This document shows positions 23,308 through 35,108 of a stretch of DNA of 64,000 bases, piece by piece; the stretch's first letter is position 1, and each line of letters starts with the position of its first letter. This DNA is from Iris pallida. Lineage: Eukaryota > Streptophyta > Magnoliopsida > Asparagales > Iridaceae. The notes beneath the pieces were generated by a model. That model made no database searches and was not told the DNA's origin. It saw only the letters and a list, made by a program, of their open reading frames with translations. The position numbers and the translations under genes are program-made. The stretch is taken from positions 97,001 to 161,000 of the forward strand of contig JANAVB010004101.1 in assembly GCA_029216955.1 (NCBI GenBank), in the 5' to 3' direction.

Positions 23308-24798
23308 CTACATGAGATATTTGGATTGAGGGCTATAGAGGTACAGAGGCAGTCTCCCGGTATCTGATTCGGGGTCGATTTCTTCTATGGTGAGGGGATG
23401 AGGGTTGTTCGTCCGGCCGAAGATGATTGGATGATCTCCTCCCTCGAATATTCGGTAAGCGTCTTCTACTGGAGTCAGCTGGATCGTGGTGTACACATTT
23501 GTTACCTGTGTATGTAGGTGAGTGCCTATGCCGTGTTCCATAGCATACACTGTACATAGCTTATTGAGCTCGATGTAGTTCAAAGATAACCCTTTATTGA
23601 TGAAGTAAGGTATCTTTTCTTGGGGGATTACATCATCAGCGGAGGGGACATCAGTGTGGGCAGCCACATACTTGGCTAGCTTTGGTTCCTCTTCGACTAC
23701 CCCCCGTATGAACGAAGACTGAGAGGACGGCCTAGGAAGCTTGATTGTCAGTGGTCCAGTTGATGGAGCAGAGCATGGAGTTGTTGGCAGACTGGCGACC
23801 CCCAGTTTGGCATTCGATGTGGAGCGAGGAGTTACTGGTTCGCTGGAAGTGTCAGGCCTTGTATCGAGGTGACAACCTTTCTTGGGAAGGCATATTGTCA
23901 GCGGCCTGTCTGAGGGATTGAGCTTCCCTGCTTGTGGTTGACTGATTTTCGGCAGTCGGATTGTCAGTGGCCCCGTTGTGGGTATCGGCACTTGGCCAGA
24001 CCTTGGCAGCCGGATTATCATCTGCTCTTCTTGCGCCGAGAGGCTGATCGCGTCCTTCCGCAGAGTGGCGGTGAGGGGTACGAACTTGTCCAGTTTGCAA
24101 GCTTGGAGGTGGATCGTCAGGGGTCCTTCTGATCCCGTGGCTGTCTCGGTATGAGTTTGTGCGTGCCTTTTCGACTTTTCGTATAAACAGGAGTCCGAAT
24201 AGTAAGATTCGACCCCTTTGAAGGGATCGATATCAGCAACCTCTGTCTTCACAAAGCCGTATTTGTCGACATATTTGAAGCACTGGTGTAGCATGGAAGG
24301 CACGATCATATAATCGTGTATCCATGGGCGCCCCAAGAGGATGTTGTAAGAAGTGTCTGCATCTATGACGTAGCAGGTGACTTCGGATTGGAGGTCGCCA
24401 ATTTGACACTTCAGATGAATCTTCCCAATAGGGTAGCTCCTGCCCGAATTGAAACCGCTGATGGCGGTACTTGTAGGTGTTAGGCGATGCATTGGGATGC
24501 GAAGATGGTGTAGCAGGCCCTTCGGGATGATGCTTATGGAAGAGCCAGGATCAATGTGCATCCGATCCACCTTTACATCACCGATGTATCCTGTGTAGTA
24601 TAGCGGACGATCATGTAGGTTGGTTTTGATGAGCATGTCCTGCGGAGTGAAGACGATGTTGGGCATTGCTCCCGTGCAGGCACTGTCTTGGAGATCCAAG
24701 GGTGAGTCCTCCCCGGTGAGGTTAGATTGAGCGCGATAGGTATCGGCATTTTGGAGTGCTTCGCTCAATGCAATACGAACGCCCTTGGAGAGCCTTAG
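23308..24798 (-). pseudogene. Tat aspartic protease and repeat-bearing spacer
   Basis: Minus-strand frame entering from the copia insertion junction. The protease has the active site DPGSSISIIPKG in place of the usual D-G-G-S form, then NILLGRPWIHDY and MLHQCFKYV, the typical Tat protease end. The following about 300 residues hold five degenerate copies of GPLTI.LP. The N-terminal part is on the far side of the copia element (34531-34623), where two stops occur (TGA and TAA). Confidence 0.88.
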
Positions 24799-25273
24799 TG
24801 AAGAACAGTTTGGCAACTCTAGAGGGGGATGAATAGAGTATATATATAATGACCAATTAAAAAATTACTCTTTCACGAACAATGAATAATCAGAGTAAAA
24901 TGCGGAATGTAAATGAAAGACAAGAGAGCATACGCAAACACAGCAATTTTAACCTGGTTTCCCTCGTGGAGGACTAGTCCAGGCCTGAGAACTCTAGCTC
25001 AGGATTAAATCCACTATTTGTGAAATAGTAGCTTACAACCCGTGCCTTTACTTCAGAAGAGCACGTCAACTTCTTACAGAGAATCGCAGTGGCGATTGCT
25101 TGGAATTGTCCAAGCGATTTCTTCACTCTTGCACAAGAATCCTAACTGAGAGATGCTGAGCACTCGAGACTTAGGAGGCTTGTGGCTAGTAGATGGGAAG
25201 GGTATGGCTTATAGAGCTTGTAGGAGAGAAGAGAAGAGAAGATTGAGTGATTCAAAATGAGAGAATTCATGCC

Positions 25274-25283
25274 CTATTTATAC
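25274..25283 (-). promoter_or_regulatory. TATA box of copia LTR
   Basis: Minus strand GTATAAATAGGG. The 5' LTR copy is at 34058-34067. Confidence 0.7.
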
Positions 25284-25397
25284 TGATTTTTGAGGCAGAA
25301 TTCGGCCAGAATTCGGGTAGGAGAATTCAAAAAATTTGGCCGTTGGACAGCTAGCAACCAGCTAACCCTAAAATTAGGGTTCCTGATTTCTAGGGGA

Positions 25398-25447
25398 CAG
25401 AGTTCGGCCCGAACTCTGTGTGGAGGCAGAGTTCGGCCCGAACTCTG
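25398..25447. promoter_or_regulatory. Paired GTTCGGCCCGAAC near-palindromes in copia U3
   Basis: Two 21 bp near-palindromes 29 bp apart, repeated exactly in the 5' LTR at 34182-34202 and 34211-34231. A related pair is in the internal region at 27911-27960. The position upstream of TATA suggests protein binding sites (inference). Confidence 0.6.
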
Positions 25448-25741
25448 TCTCCAGAGCACAGAGTGATTCTAAGTGGGACTTGTGGGCAATTTTGTTTTGG
25501 TGGAGCTTAGGATTTTGGGTAGGCTTGTAGACTAAGTTCCAAGAGCTCAGCATAACTCAGAGTACATACTTCTAGACTCAATGAAATGAAAAAGTACAGA
25601 CTCGAAAATATACTGAGAGTCGGAAACTGAGCTGTCGTTTGTCCCGAACTGAAAGCAGACGTCGTGTGTCGTATTGAATTTATACAGATATTATTTAGTC
25701 AATGTAGTCAATATTTGGTTGACTGTGACTTTGTGTCAACA

Positions 25742-25755
25742 ATCTCCCCCATATT
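25742..25755 (-). promoter_or_regulatory. Copia polypurine tract
   Basis: Minus strand ATGGGGGAGAT directly before the LTR start TGTTGACAC. Confidence 0.9.
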
Positions 25756-26328
25756 GATAATTGACAAAATAATATATGTATATTTCAATATTCATACCTT
25801 GACACAGTTGATTACAACATAGCTCCCCCATAACTGATGCAGAGCTAGAATCGGATAGCTCCCCCGTAATCAGTGACCGGTTCCGAGCTAGAAGTAGTAG
25901 CTCTCCCCCGTAAACAGTGCATATACCTTGTAACCTGATAGATAACATATTCCCAGAACGAGCACAGATATACACAGATGAATGCATAGAACCTGCATAG
26001 AACCTGTAAAAGTTTCCCAAAACAAGCCAGCACAAAAATATACATATGTTTCTCCCCCTTTTTGGCAGTTAGCAATATAAATAAGCAATGAATAGTAATG
26101 CAACCACACCAAGAGAAAAAAATAGTATAATACTAGACAAGAGAGTGCATTGGCATAAAAGAAACTACGAGAAATAGCATAAAATGATATCCACCAATCA
26201 GAATGTCAAACACATCATCAGGGTTCTAAGAAAAAAAAATCCAGTACATAAAACCATAACTAAATAACTAAAAACATAAAGCAACTAAGACCATCAGCAG
26301 TGGCAGCAGCATAACAAGCCAGTCTCCA
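25756..26328. other. Copia spacer between third ORF and 3' LTR
   Basis: No gene seen. Contains several agctcccccgtaa-like repeats (about 25820, 25858, 25900), i.e. minus-strand purine-rich words resembling the polypurine tract. Confidence 0.5.
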
Positions 26329-27603
26329 TCACGGAGCACCAGAAGGTCCTGGAACATCTGAAGGACCAGGGAAAGAGCGACGAGGGTCCACGAAAGCATC
26401 ATCCGGATCCATATACCTCATGACCCACGGATCGTCTATACGATGACCCGCTCGATCTGGATCCCGCTCAATAGGCACATGCAGATCAGGATGACGAGCG
26501 AGTGAATACCGCATATCATGCAGAGAGTTCCCAAGGGCACTAATCTGCAGAGTGGTACGGTAATCCTGCTGCGTCCAACGATCATCCTCAACAGCAAAGC
26601 GATCGCGAAGCATAGTCTGTATAGACTCCAGGGTGGCAGGAGGAGGAGGTGCATCCTGACCAAAAGGAGGGGCGTCAGGCTCCTCATCCTCAGAATGCTC
26701 AGATGCCTCAGGAGAGGCGACAACTGCCTGAGTGCGGCGTGCCTTGGACAAGAAGGCAGGAGCGGGCAAGAATGGACAGTCATGAAGAGGAATGATAAAT
26801 GCACGAAAAACCATAGGAAGATATAAAGGATAAACTAACGCCCTTGGTTTCTTCCTACAATTTATCATCCAATCCATCATTGTCCTAGGAAGATTGAATG
26901 GAATACGATAATGGAGATGATATAAGGCTGAGATCTCAAAGTATGTAACTTCATCAGTTGATCCAGCCTTGGGTAAGATGGTGTTAAAAATCATGCGATG
27001 AAGTTCATAGAAGTAGGGATTGAGATGCTTAGCCATAAGCTTGCGAGGACTTATGTTAGGAGCACATAGTTCCTCCTTGAATCCTTCAAGAGAAGTATCG
27101 CCAACAAATTGGAATTGGCGTGCTTCCACAAGTTTATCCCAAGCATCAAGATTAATAAGTTCAAGAAACTCCCCCAACTCCGAATCATTGAAGGCGATGT
27201 CAATACCGGCAACCCGGGAATAGATGTGGGTTGCATCAAAAGTTAAATTGCAATAAAACATTTGGATTGCACTACGATAGATGACAAAATTTGAAGCAAC
27301 TAAAGCATCCAAACAAAGATCACGGAATAAAGACTCATATTGAGAAAATATGGTGAAGTTTATGGGATGACCCCCAAACACCGGACGAGTTCTAAAATTG
27401 CTAAACCATTCATTTGAGGCTTCTAGCGACACAAAAAGACGGTCGTCATAAGTGTTAGGGTCATCGGGACATGGTGGATTGAACAACGGATTGAGGGGAT
27501 GTTGTTCATCTACTTGTTCAATCGGAGGAGGAGGATTTGAAGAGGAAGCACCCTCGGTTCGGATCCTCTTCCCACGATTGGGCAAGCGTGGAGCCATTTG
27601 CAA
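26329..27603 (-). CDS. Copia third ORF, plant transposon protein-like
   Basis: 424-residue intact minus-strand frame in the sense direction after pol. The N-terminus is basic (RLPNRGKRIRTEG). A central globular region of about residues 45-270 contains SNEWFSNFRTRPVFGGH, VAGIDIAFNDSELGEFLEL and YELHRMIFNTILPK; this pattern recalls the putative plant transposon protein family found in many retroelements. A Pro/Asp/Glu-rich tail follows. No signal peptide or clear membrane segment is seen. SIRE-type elements often carry an ORF here that has been called env-like; nothing visible here supports an envelope role. Uninterrupted, unlike gag and pol. Confidence 0.65.
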   Translation of the reverse strand: MQMAPRLPNRGKRIRTEGASSSNPPPPIEQVDEQHPLNPLFNPPCPDDPNTYDDRLFVSLEASNEWFSNFRTRPVFGGHPINFTIFSQYESLFRDLCLDALVASNFVIYRSAIQMFYCNLTFDATHIYSRVAGIDIAFNDSELGEFLELINLDAWDKLVEARQFQFVGDTSLEGFKEELCAPNISPRKLMAKHLNPYFYELHRMIFNTILPKAGSTDEVTYFEISALYHLHYRIPFNLPRTMMDWMINCRKKPRALVYPLYLPMVFRAFIIPLHDCPFLPAPAFLSKARRTQAVVASPEASEHSEDEEPDAPPFGQDAPPPPATLESIQTMLRDRFAVEDDRWTQQDYRTTLQISALGNSLHDMRYSLARHPDLHVPIERDPDRAGHRIDDPWVMRYMDPDDAFVDPRRSFPGPSDVPGPSGAP

Positions 27604-28387
27604 GAAATTTGATAACTTGAAAAGGAGAGAAAATGAGAGTTATACCTGAAGATAATGTCAAACAGTTGAAGAGAATGTTGAAAAACCCCTTTCCCTTGAG
27701 TTTGAGAAGAAATAGAGCCCTCTATCTCAAGAACTAGGGTTAGGGTTTTGAAGGAAGAAGATGGAATAGATGGAGAAGAAGGAATTATGGGAGGAAAGAG
27801 AGGGAATCCCGAAATAAAGTAGGGCTTGGTCTTTGGTCGGGTGAAATATTGACCATAGGATTAGAATTGATCCAACGGCAGAGCCAGATCCCGACCCTGG
27901 AACCAAGGGACCGAACTCGGCCCGAACTCGGATAGGAGCAGAGTTCGGCCCGAGTTCTGGATCATTGGTCCAGAACAGAACAAAGGCTAAAATGAAAACA
28001 AAAGTTGAAGAATAATAAGAAATGATAACAAAGAAAAAGATTTAAGAGTTAAACAAAAGAAAGTTGAGGACACCAAAGAGAATAGAATAGATAGAGAAGG
28101 AGATGTACACAGAAAACAGAATGAACTTTTTAGAAAATATCAATTAGGCAATATTAAATCGAAACGAGCCATATAATAAATAAGGATATATATTGTGGTT
28201 CAATAGTCCAAATTTGCCATGGGTTAGCTGCAGGGGCCGGATCCCAGCTAGCGGTAGTCCTGAGGACTAGTGCACCGTGTCGCTTAGGCTTTTACGCCTT
28301 GTTGTCAGAAGGACCCTTTCGGCTTGTACCCATACCAAATTCTTCGTAAAAGAATCACAATATACTCGATATTTATGCAGGTGAGTT
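27604..28387. other. Copia spacer between pol and third ORF
   Basis: Non-coding. Contains at 27911-27960 words related to the LTR near-palindromes (ccgaactcggcccgaactcgg and cagagttcggcccgagttctgg). Possibly a secondary promoter or splice region for the third ORF (inference). Confidence 0.5.
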
Positions 28388-29872
28388 TCAATTTATGACT
28401 GCTTCATCTAAGATTCCAAGTTTACGACAAAGAAAATTGAAACGCTCTTCGGATAGTGGCTTAGTAAAGAAATCTGCCAGCTGATGATCAGTGTCAATAA
28501 ATTCTAAGTTAATCGTGCCATTTTGCTGATGATCACGCAAAAAGTGGTGTCTGATCTCAATGTGTTTAGTGCGTGAGTGGCATACAGGGTTCTTAGTCAA
28601 ATTGATGGCACTAGTATTGTCATAGAATATAGGAATATGCATGAAAGATAACTTATAGTCTTTCAGGGTTTGCTTCATCCACAGAATTTGTGCACAACAA
28701 CGCCCAGCTGCTATGTATTCAGCTTCTGTTGTGGATAGTGCAACAGAGTTCTGTTTCTTGCTAAACCAGGAGACTAAAGCTTTTCCTAATAAATGACACG
28801 TGCCGCTCGTACTTTTACGGTCGACCTTGCATCCAGCGAAGTCAGCATCAGAGTAACCAATAAGATCAAATGATGTTGACTTGGGATACCATAGGCCTAC
28901 TGTAACCGTACCCTTAAGGTATCTAAAGATACGCTTAACTGCAGTCATGTGTGATTCCTTAGGATTAGCTTGATATCTAGCACATAGGCAAACACTGAAC
29001 ATGATATCGGGACGACTAGCAGTTAAATAAAGTAAGCTGCCTATCATACCTCGATACTTACGTTGATCAACAGGTTTGCCGCTCTCATCTGGTTCGAGTT
29101 TGGTTGAAGTGGCCATTGGCGTGCTGATTGGTTTGATGTTGTCAAGATCGAACTTTTTCAGCATGTCCTTGGTGTACTTTGATTGGCAGATGAAAGTTCC
29201 ATTAGCCAGTTGTTTTACTTGCAGACCAAGAAAGTAGTTGAGCTCTCCCATCATGCTCATCTCAAATTCCGTCTGCATACACTTGGCAAATTCTTGACAA
29301 AGAGTTTCATCAGTAGACCCAAAAATAATATCATCAACATAAATCTGAATTAATAGAATGGTGTCTTTGAAGGATTTGATAAACAGTGTAGTGTCAATTT
29401 TCCCTTTAGAAAAACCTTTCTCAAGCAAGAAGCTGCTTAGCCTTTCATACCAAGCTCTGGGGGCTTGTTTAAGGCCATAAAGCGCTTTCTTTAGCTTGAA
29501 CACGTGGTCGGGAAATTTGTGATTTTCAAAGCCAGGGGGTTGTTTGACATAAACTTCCTCCTTAATAAAGCCATTCAAGAAAGCACTTTTAACATCCATT
29601 TGAAATAATTTAAAGTTTTGAAAATTAGCAAAAGCACAAAGCATCCGAATGGATTCTAGTCTAGCAACAGGAGCATACGTCTCATCGTAGTCGATACCTT
29701 CCTCTTGGTTGTATCCTTGAGCTACTAGACGAGCTTTGTTACGTGTGACTGAACCATCTTCATTTACTTTGTTTCTAAAAACCCATTTAGTACCAATTAT
29801 AGAGTGATTAACCGGTCTAGGAACGAGTTCCCATACTTGGCTTCTCTCGAATTGGTTGAGTTCTTCTTGCAT
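28388..29872 (-). pseudogene. Copia reverse transcriptase and RNase H
   Basis: 494-residue minus-strand frame with copia RT motifs: [49 protein letters not shown] and the catalytic [11 protein letters not shown]. RNase H follows with [31 protein letters not shown] and [11 protein letters not shown]. The domains are complete, but the frame is shifted by one base against the integrase frame near 29900, so the polyprotein is interrupted. Confidence 0.95.
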
Positions 29873-31428
29873 AGCAGAAATCCAAAATTCATCATTAAAA
29901 CTGCTGATGAAATATTTTTAGGCTCTACTTGTGAAATGAAGGCGGTGCTAGCAACAGAGTCTCTTAATGATGATCTAGTAGTAACTCCACGTGAAACTTC
30001 ACCTATGACTAAATTTTCTGGATGAGAAGGTTTGAAAGAGAATTTCTTAGGCAAACCCTCCAGAGAATTAGTTTCGATTGAAGTATTCATTGGAGTAGAA
30101 GTTGATGGCTCAATGTCATCATTAAGAGTATTTGCTGTACTGTTGTCTTCATCAAAAGTCACATTTGTTGACTCTTCCACAATAAGTGAGCGTTTATTGA
30201 AAACTCTATATCCCTTACTCTTGGCGGCATAACCAAGAAAGATACCATCGTCAGCTTTGGCATCAAATTTGCCTAAGTTGTCTTTGGTGTTAAGGATAAA
30301 ACATCTGCAGCCAAAAACTCTAAAATAAGAAACATTTGGGGTTCTCCCAAACCAAAGCTCATAGGGTGTTTTCTTCGAAATGGGACGAATAAGCACCCTA
30401 TTCAAAATGTGGCATGCTGTACTTACAGCCTCTGCCCAAAAATATTTCGGAAGAGAAAATTTATTCAACATGACTCTAGCCATATCGCCAAGAGTCCTAT
30501 TCTTCCGCTCCACAACACCATTTTGTTGAGGAGTTCTAGGACAAGAAAATTTATGATCAAAACCATTTGCATTACAAAAACTTTCAAAATCTGAATTTAC
30601 GAATTTGCCTCCATGATCACTTCGGATTCGAGTAATCATGTAGCCTTTTTCGTTTTGAACTATATTTACAAAAACTTTGAAAACAGAGATAGCGTCGCTC
30701 TTATTAGCGAGAAAGAAAACCCAAGTAAATCTCGAAAAATCATCAACAATAACAAAAGCATAAAGTTTGCCACCAAGGCTAGCTATTCTACTAGGACCAA
30801 ATAAATCCATATGAAGTAATTGCAAGGGTCTAGTAGTACTTACAGAGTTGATGGAATGAAATGAGGATTTAGTTGCCTTGTTTAGTTCACATTCGGCACA
30901 TACCGTGACCTTTTTGAATGTGATGTCAGGCAATCCTCTCACTAGCTTCTTGGTAGAAAGCCTGGATATAGCATCCATGTTGGCATGACCGAGACGCTGG
31001 TGCCAAAGTAGTCGTTCGTCTTTGTGGGCATATAAACATCTACCTGCATGGTTAGTATTTATAGAGAGATAGAAAATATAGATATTGTCCTCTCTTTTCC
31101 CTTCAAAAGCAATGTCTCCTGTTGACCTATCATAGATATAGCAACAGTTTTGTCCAAAGTTAATATCATATCCATGATCAGCAAGATGGCTAATGCTGAG
31201 CAGGTTATGCTTTAACTCGGTCACTAGGCAGACATCCTTTATAACAGGAGAAGGAGGATGACCAATGATACCGTTACCTATTATGTGCCCTTTGAGATTG
31301 TTACCGAAGGATACGTATCCTTCTCTTTTCATCGATAGTGATGCAAAAAGATTTGCGTCTCCCGTCATATGTCGCGAGCATCCACTATCGAGAATCCACT
31401 TACTTTCAGTTGAGGAGGGAAGGTCCAC
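29797..31428 (-). pseudogene. Copia protease and integrase
   Basis: Minus-strand frame starting near the gag end. Protease WILDSGCSRHMTGD (Asp-Ser-Gly). Integrase HHCC zinc region (WHQRLGHANM ... CAECELNKATKSSF) and catalytic D, D, E in LHMDLFGPS, RSDHGGKFVN and QQNGVVERKNRTL, then the GKFDAKADDGIFLGYA GKGY-like tail. The end is frameshifted near 29900, where the WISAMQEEL linker lies in the RT frame. The gag frame overlaps its start by 23 bases, also in another frame. Confidence 0.94.
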
Positions 31429-33526
31429 CTACATCAAGAGTAGATGTGACCTTTGGTACCCGAGTTCTTGAGGATCCTGAAAAGTTAGTCTTTGGGAACC
31501 AAGCATATATCCTTTTATCTACAAGTCTTCTAACTCTGCACTGTGGTGAGATGTGTCCATGTAATCCACAATAAGTACAGATAGCATTCTTATTTATACT
31601 AGGAGCATGAGAATAATATCTATAAGCAGCAGGATGAGGATGGACATGATGTGAAGAGTTAGAATGGTGAAGATGATTATGCATGGAATAAGTGGCATGG
31701 TGATGGTGTTTATGAGGCATAAAATGATGGTATTGTCTATGATGTGTGACATGCTGATATTGTCTAGATGGCATGACATGATGATTTTGTCTATATGGTA
31801 TATGAGGACCTTGTCTATATGGCATTGCATGATGATCTCGTCTATATGGCATGGCATGATGATTTTTATGTGTGGAGTGATGTTGATTGTGTCTTTGTGC
31901 ATGATGCTTGTGTACTAAGTGAGAATTGTTCTTACGTGCACGTGGTTTGTGAAAGTTTGTGTATATAAATGCATGGTTATGTGCTGCATGAGAATGACTT
32001 GGTTGACTAGCATGAGTGGTATTGTGCCCATGTGATTGGGTTTGAGGTTGAATAACCTGTTTACCCAATTTGGTTTCTAATCTTTTAGTAGCAGCTTGCA
32101 GTTCAGTAACCTTAATATTTAAGCCATATATCTTAGTCATGGAAATCTTGTGTCTACTCTTTTCTTCAGCAAGCAATGTGTTAAGAGTAGTGATTTCTTG
32201 AGTTTGTTGCTCAATACGTGCTTCAGCATCATTTAAGCTTAATTTAAGCTTGGATACTTCATCAGTGTCATTAGTGGGTGATGTGTTTCTAACATTATCA
32301 AGAAGTAAAGAAATTCTTTGTATCTCATCTTCTAGACTTTTGATTTTGTCCTTGGCATGTTTATATTTACCGATAACCTTTTTGTGATCATCAAGTAAAT
32401 CGGTGAAAGCATCGCCAAGTTCATCAAAAGAGAAGTCATCTAAAGTTTCGTTTGATACCTTGGTGGAATTTGCCATGAGGCACACATTTGCTTTGTCTTG
32501 AGGAGAGTTCTTTTCTTCCTCGGAGTCACTTGCTTCGCTTTCATGCCAAATGCTTGTGTTGGCATACCTTTTTGATGAGTTCTTCTTGTAGGGCTTTTCA
32601 TACCGGTTGCTTTTCTTTAAGAGCGGACAGTCTCTTCTGACGTGTCCAGTCTTTTTGCAACCATAGCAGATTGGTTCTTCTTTATCGTCTTCTTGTGGTT
32701 CCTTCTTTCTTTGATTGAAGCGAAGGAATTTCTTGAAGTTACGTACCATGAGAGCTTGGTCTTCATCATCTGAGATATCGTCTTCAGTCTCATCGTGATC
32801 AATCTTTCGTCGATGAACTTTGAGTGCGATCTTCCTGGTCTTCGGAGCAGGCTCTTCGAAGTCCTTGAGGTCAAGCTCGTGAGTCATGAGCTTGCCCATC
32901 AAAGTCTCCATAGACATACTTGTGAGATCATTTCCTTCTATGATGGCTGTCACCTTAGGGTTCCAAATCTTTGGTAGCCCTCTGAGTAGCTTGCGGATCT
33001 TCTCATGGTTTGAGTACTGCTTACCAAGCGAGGATAACGGGTTGATGATGTCGAGGAATCTTGTAAACATTTGAGTGATCGTCTCATTTGGCTTCATCTT
33101 GAAGGCTTCGTACTCTTGAGTGAGACGGCTTATCTTAGATTCCTTGACTTGAGTGGTTCCTTCATGCGTCACTTCCAGAAGTCTCTATACTTCATGAGCA
33201 GTGGTACATGTAGAGACCCTGTTAAACTCGTTCCTGTCTATAGCACAGAATAAAGCATTAATATCCCTAGCATCTAGACTTGCCTGTTTCTTCTCCTCGA
33301 CAGAATATTTTTCGTGTGGTTTCTCAATGAGGTCACCATCGACAACTATCCTGGCGGGCTTTTTGTAACCGTCAGTGACGACAGTCCACAGGTCAAAGTC
33401 TAGAGACTTAAGATAGAAGCTCATCCTTGTTTTCCAATATGTGTAGTTAGTCCCATCAAATAGGGGAGGCCTATGAGTGGACTGACCTTCACCATGATTG
33501 GAAATCAAGGATTGTGTGGTTGCCAT
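31406..33526 (-). pseudogene. Copia gag with coiled coil and His-rich repeats
   Basis: Two minus-strand segments in one frame (33185-33526 and 31406-33172) split by a TAG where Trp is expected (HEV-stop-RLLE). Start ATG at 33526, then FDGTNYTYWKTRM, the usual copia gag N-terminus. The gag domain runs to about residue 260 and a CCHC knuckle CYGCKKTGHVRRDC follows. Next is a probable coiled coil (LEDEIQRISLLLDNV to LNTLLAEEKSR). A His-rich tandem stretch (about 31590-32050, repeats of HHAMPYRQ type) then leads to a second knuckle CTYCGLHGHISPQC. Confidence 0.9.
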
Positions 33527-33563
33527 GGATCAGCTCTTAGGATGTTAGTCCTTGTAAAGAGAA

Positions 33564-33579
33564 CAGAGCTCTGATACCA
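33564..33579 (-). promoter_or_regulatory. Copia primer-binding site, initiator tRNA-Met
   Basis: Minus strand TGGTATCAGAGCTCTG, the standard match to plant initiator tRNA-Met, 2 bases after the LTR. Confidence 0.95.
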
Positions 33580-33581
33580 AT

Positions 33582-34525
33582 TGAAGAACAGTTTGGCAAC
33601 TCTAGAGGGGGGGTGAATAGAGTATATATATAATGACCAATTAAAAAATTACTCTTTCACGAACAATGAATAATCAGAGTAAAATGCGGAATGTAAATGA
33701 AAGACAAGAGAGCATACGCAAACACAGCAATTTTAACCTGGTTTCCCTCGTGGAGGACAAGTCCAGGCCTGAGAACTCTAGCTCAGGATTAAATCCACTA
33801 TTTGTGAAATAGTAGCTTACAACCCGTGCCTTTACTTCAGAAGAGCACGTCAACTTCTTACAGAGAATCGCAGTGGCGATTGCTTGGAATTGTCCAAGCG
33901 ATTTCTTCACTCTTGCACAAGAATCCTAACTGAGAGATGCTGAGCACTCGAGACTTAGGAGGCTTGTGGCTAGTAGATGGGAAGGGTATGGCTTATAGAG
34001 CTTGTAGGAGAGAAGAGAAGAGAAGATTGAGTGATTCAAAATGAGAGAATTCATGCCCTATTTATACTGATTTTTGAGACAGAATTCGGCCAGAATTCGG
34101 GTAGGAGAATTCAAAAAATTTGGCCGTTGGACAGCTAGCAACCAGCTAACCCTAAAATTAGGGTTCCTGATTTCTAGGGGACAGAGTTCGGCCCGAACTC
34201 TGTGTGGAGGCAGAGTTCGGCCCGAACTCTGTCTCCAGAGCACAGAGTGATTCTAAGTGGGACTTGTGGGCAATTTTGTTTTGGTGGAGCTTGGGATTTT
34301 GGGTAGGCTTGTAGACTAAGTTCCAAGAGCTCAGCATAACTCAGAGTACATACTTCTAGACTCAATGAAATGAAAAAGTACAGACTCGAAAATATACTGA
34401 GAGTTGGAAACTGAGCTGTCGTTTGTCCCGAACTGAAAGCAGACGTCGTGTGTCGTATTGAATTTATACAGATATTATTTAGTCAATGTAGTCAATATTT
34501 GGTTGACTGTGACTTTGTGTCAACA
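33582..34525 (-). repeat. Copia 5' LTR
   Basis: 944 bp, near-identical to the 3' LTR (a few substitutions and one extra base). TATA at 34058-34067; near-palindromes at 34182-34231. Confidence 0.95.
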
Positions 34526-34530
34526 CTTAG

Positions 34531-35108
34531 GAGTTCGTATAATGACAATTTGGCCGGAGTGTTAGCCAATTATGCTAAGATGTCAAAGTTGTAGGGCCTC
34601 TCTAGCCCTTGGGCTGCGTCCTTTCAGAGAGACTTGTCGAAGCGAGTCTCTTTCGGCCTAGGCTTGTCGGTCGTCGAAGGCTGAGCCGGTCCCAGAGCAT
34701 CAGTTGTAGTGGGTTGATGATTTTCGGCTGGACTGTCAACCACAGGTTGGGACTGCGCTCCGGACCGCGTGACGACGGCTATAGCTTCCTCGTTGTCTGC
34801 TGAAATTGTGTGGCAAGTCCTGCTTTTTCCACTCTTTCTGTTGGTGGGAGATGGTGTGGGCCGAGTTACTTCTGTCACCAAGTCCGGATGGACCCACATG
34901 ACCTCCCCTCGTGAGGTGGTGAGAGGTACTAGACCAGCAGCTTGTTCTCGGGACGGAGGAAGATTGGTAATCTCCATTGTCGCGAGAGGGACAGGGATTA
35001 CCCCGTCTTGAGTCTCCGTCGAAGGAAAGTTGCCGAATTGTACGGACACCATATTGGCTGCTACGGTTACCTCTTCGAAGTCGATGGCCAGAGCGTTCGA
35101 ATCGATGA
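34531..35108 (-). pseudogene. Tat gag end and protease start
   Basis: Between the copia and LARD insertions. Minus-strand reading continues the gag C-terminal region from beyond the LARD (VTVAANMVSVQFGNFP, HPDLVTEVTRP) through KPRPKETRFDKSL, then a TGA. It goes on in the same frame with FDILA, a TAA and NTPAKLSLYELL, the start of the Tat protease region that continues across the copia at 24793. Both stops can be explained by single C to T changes. Confidence 0.82.

Larger units (their letters stand above)
24799..25741 (-). repeat. Copia 3' LTR
   Basis: 943 bp. TATA box (minus GTATAAATAG) at 25274-25283. Two near-palindromes cagagttcggcccgaactctg are at 25398-25418 and 25427-25447, about 115-165 bp upstream of the TATA box. 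Confidence 0.95.
24799..34525 (-). mobile_element. SIRE-like Ty1/copia retrotransposon
   Basis: LTRs 24799-25741 and 33582-34525 start TGAAGAACAG and end GTCAACA. The target-site duplication CTTAG is at 24794-24798 and 34526-34530. The order on the minus strand is gag, protease, integrase, RT, RNase H, which is the copia order, followed by a third ORF as in SIRE/Maximus elements. The LTRs differ at only a handful of bases, so this is the youngest or one of the youngest insertions. It interrupts the Tat protease gene in frame. Coding is broken by one stop in gag and two frameshifts. Confidence 0.95.

Noticed and set aside
26329..27603. Copia third ORF as a true envelope gene
   Set aside because: No signal peptide, no membrane anchor and no fusion-type segment visible.
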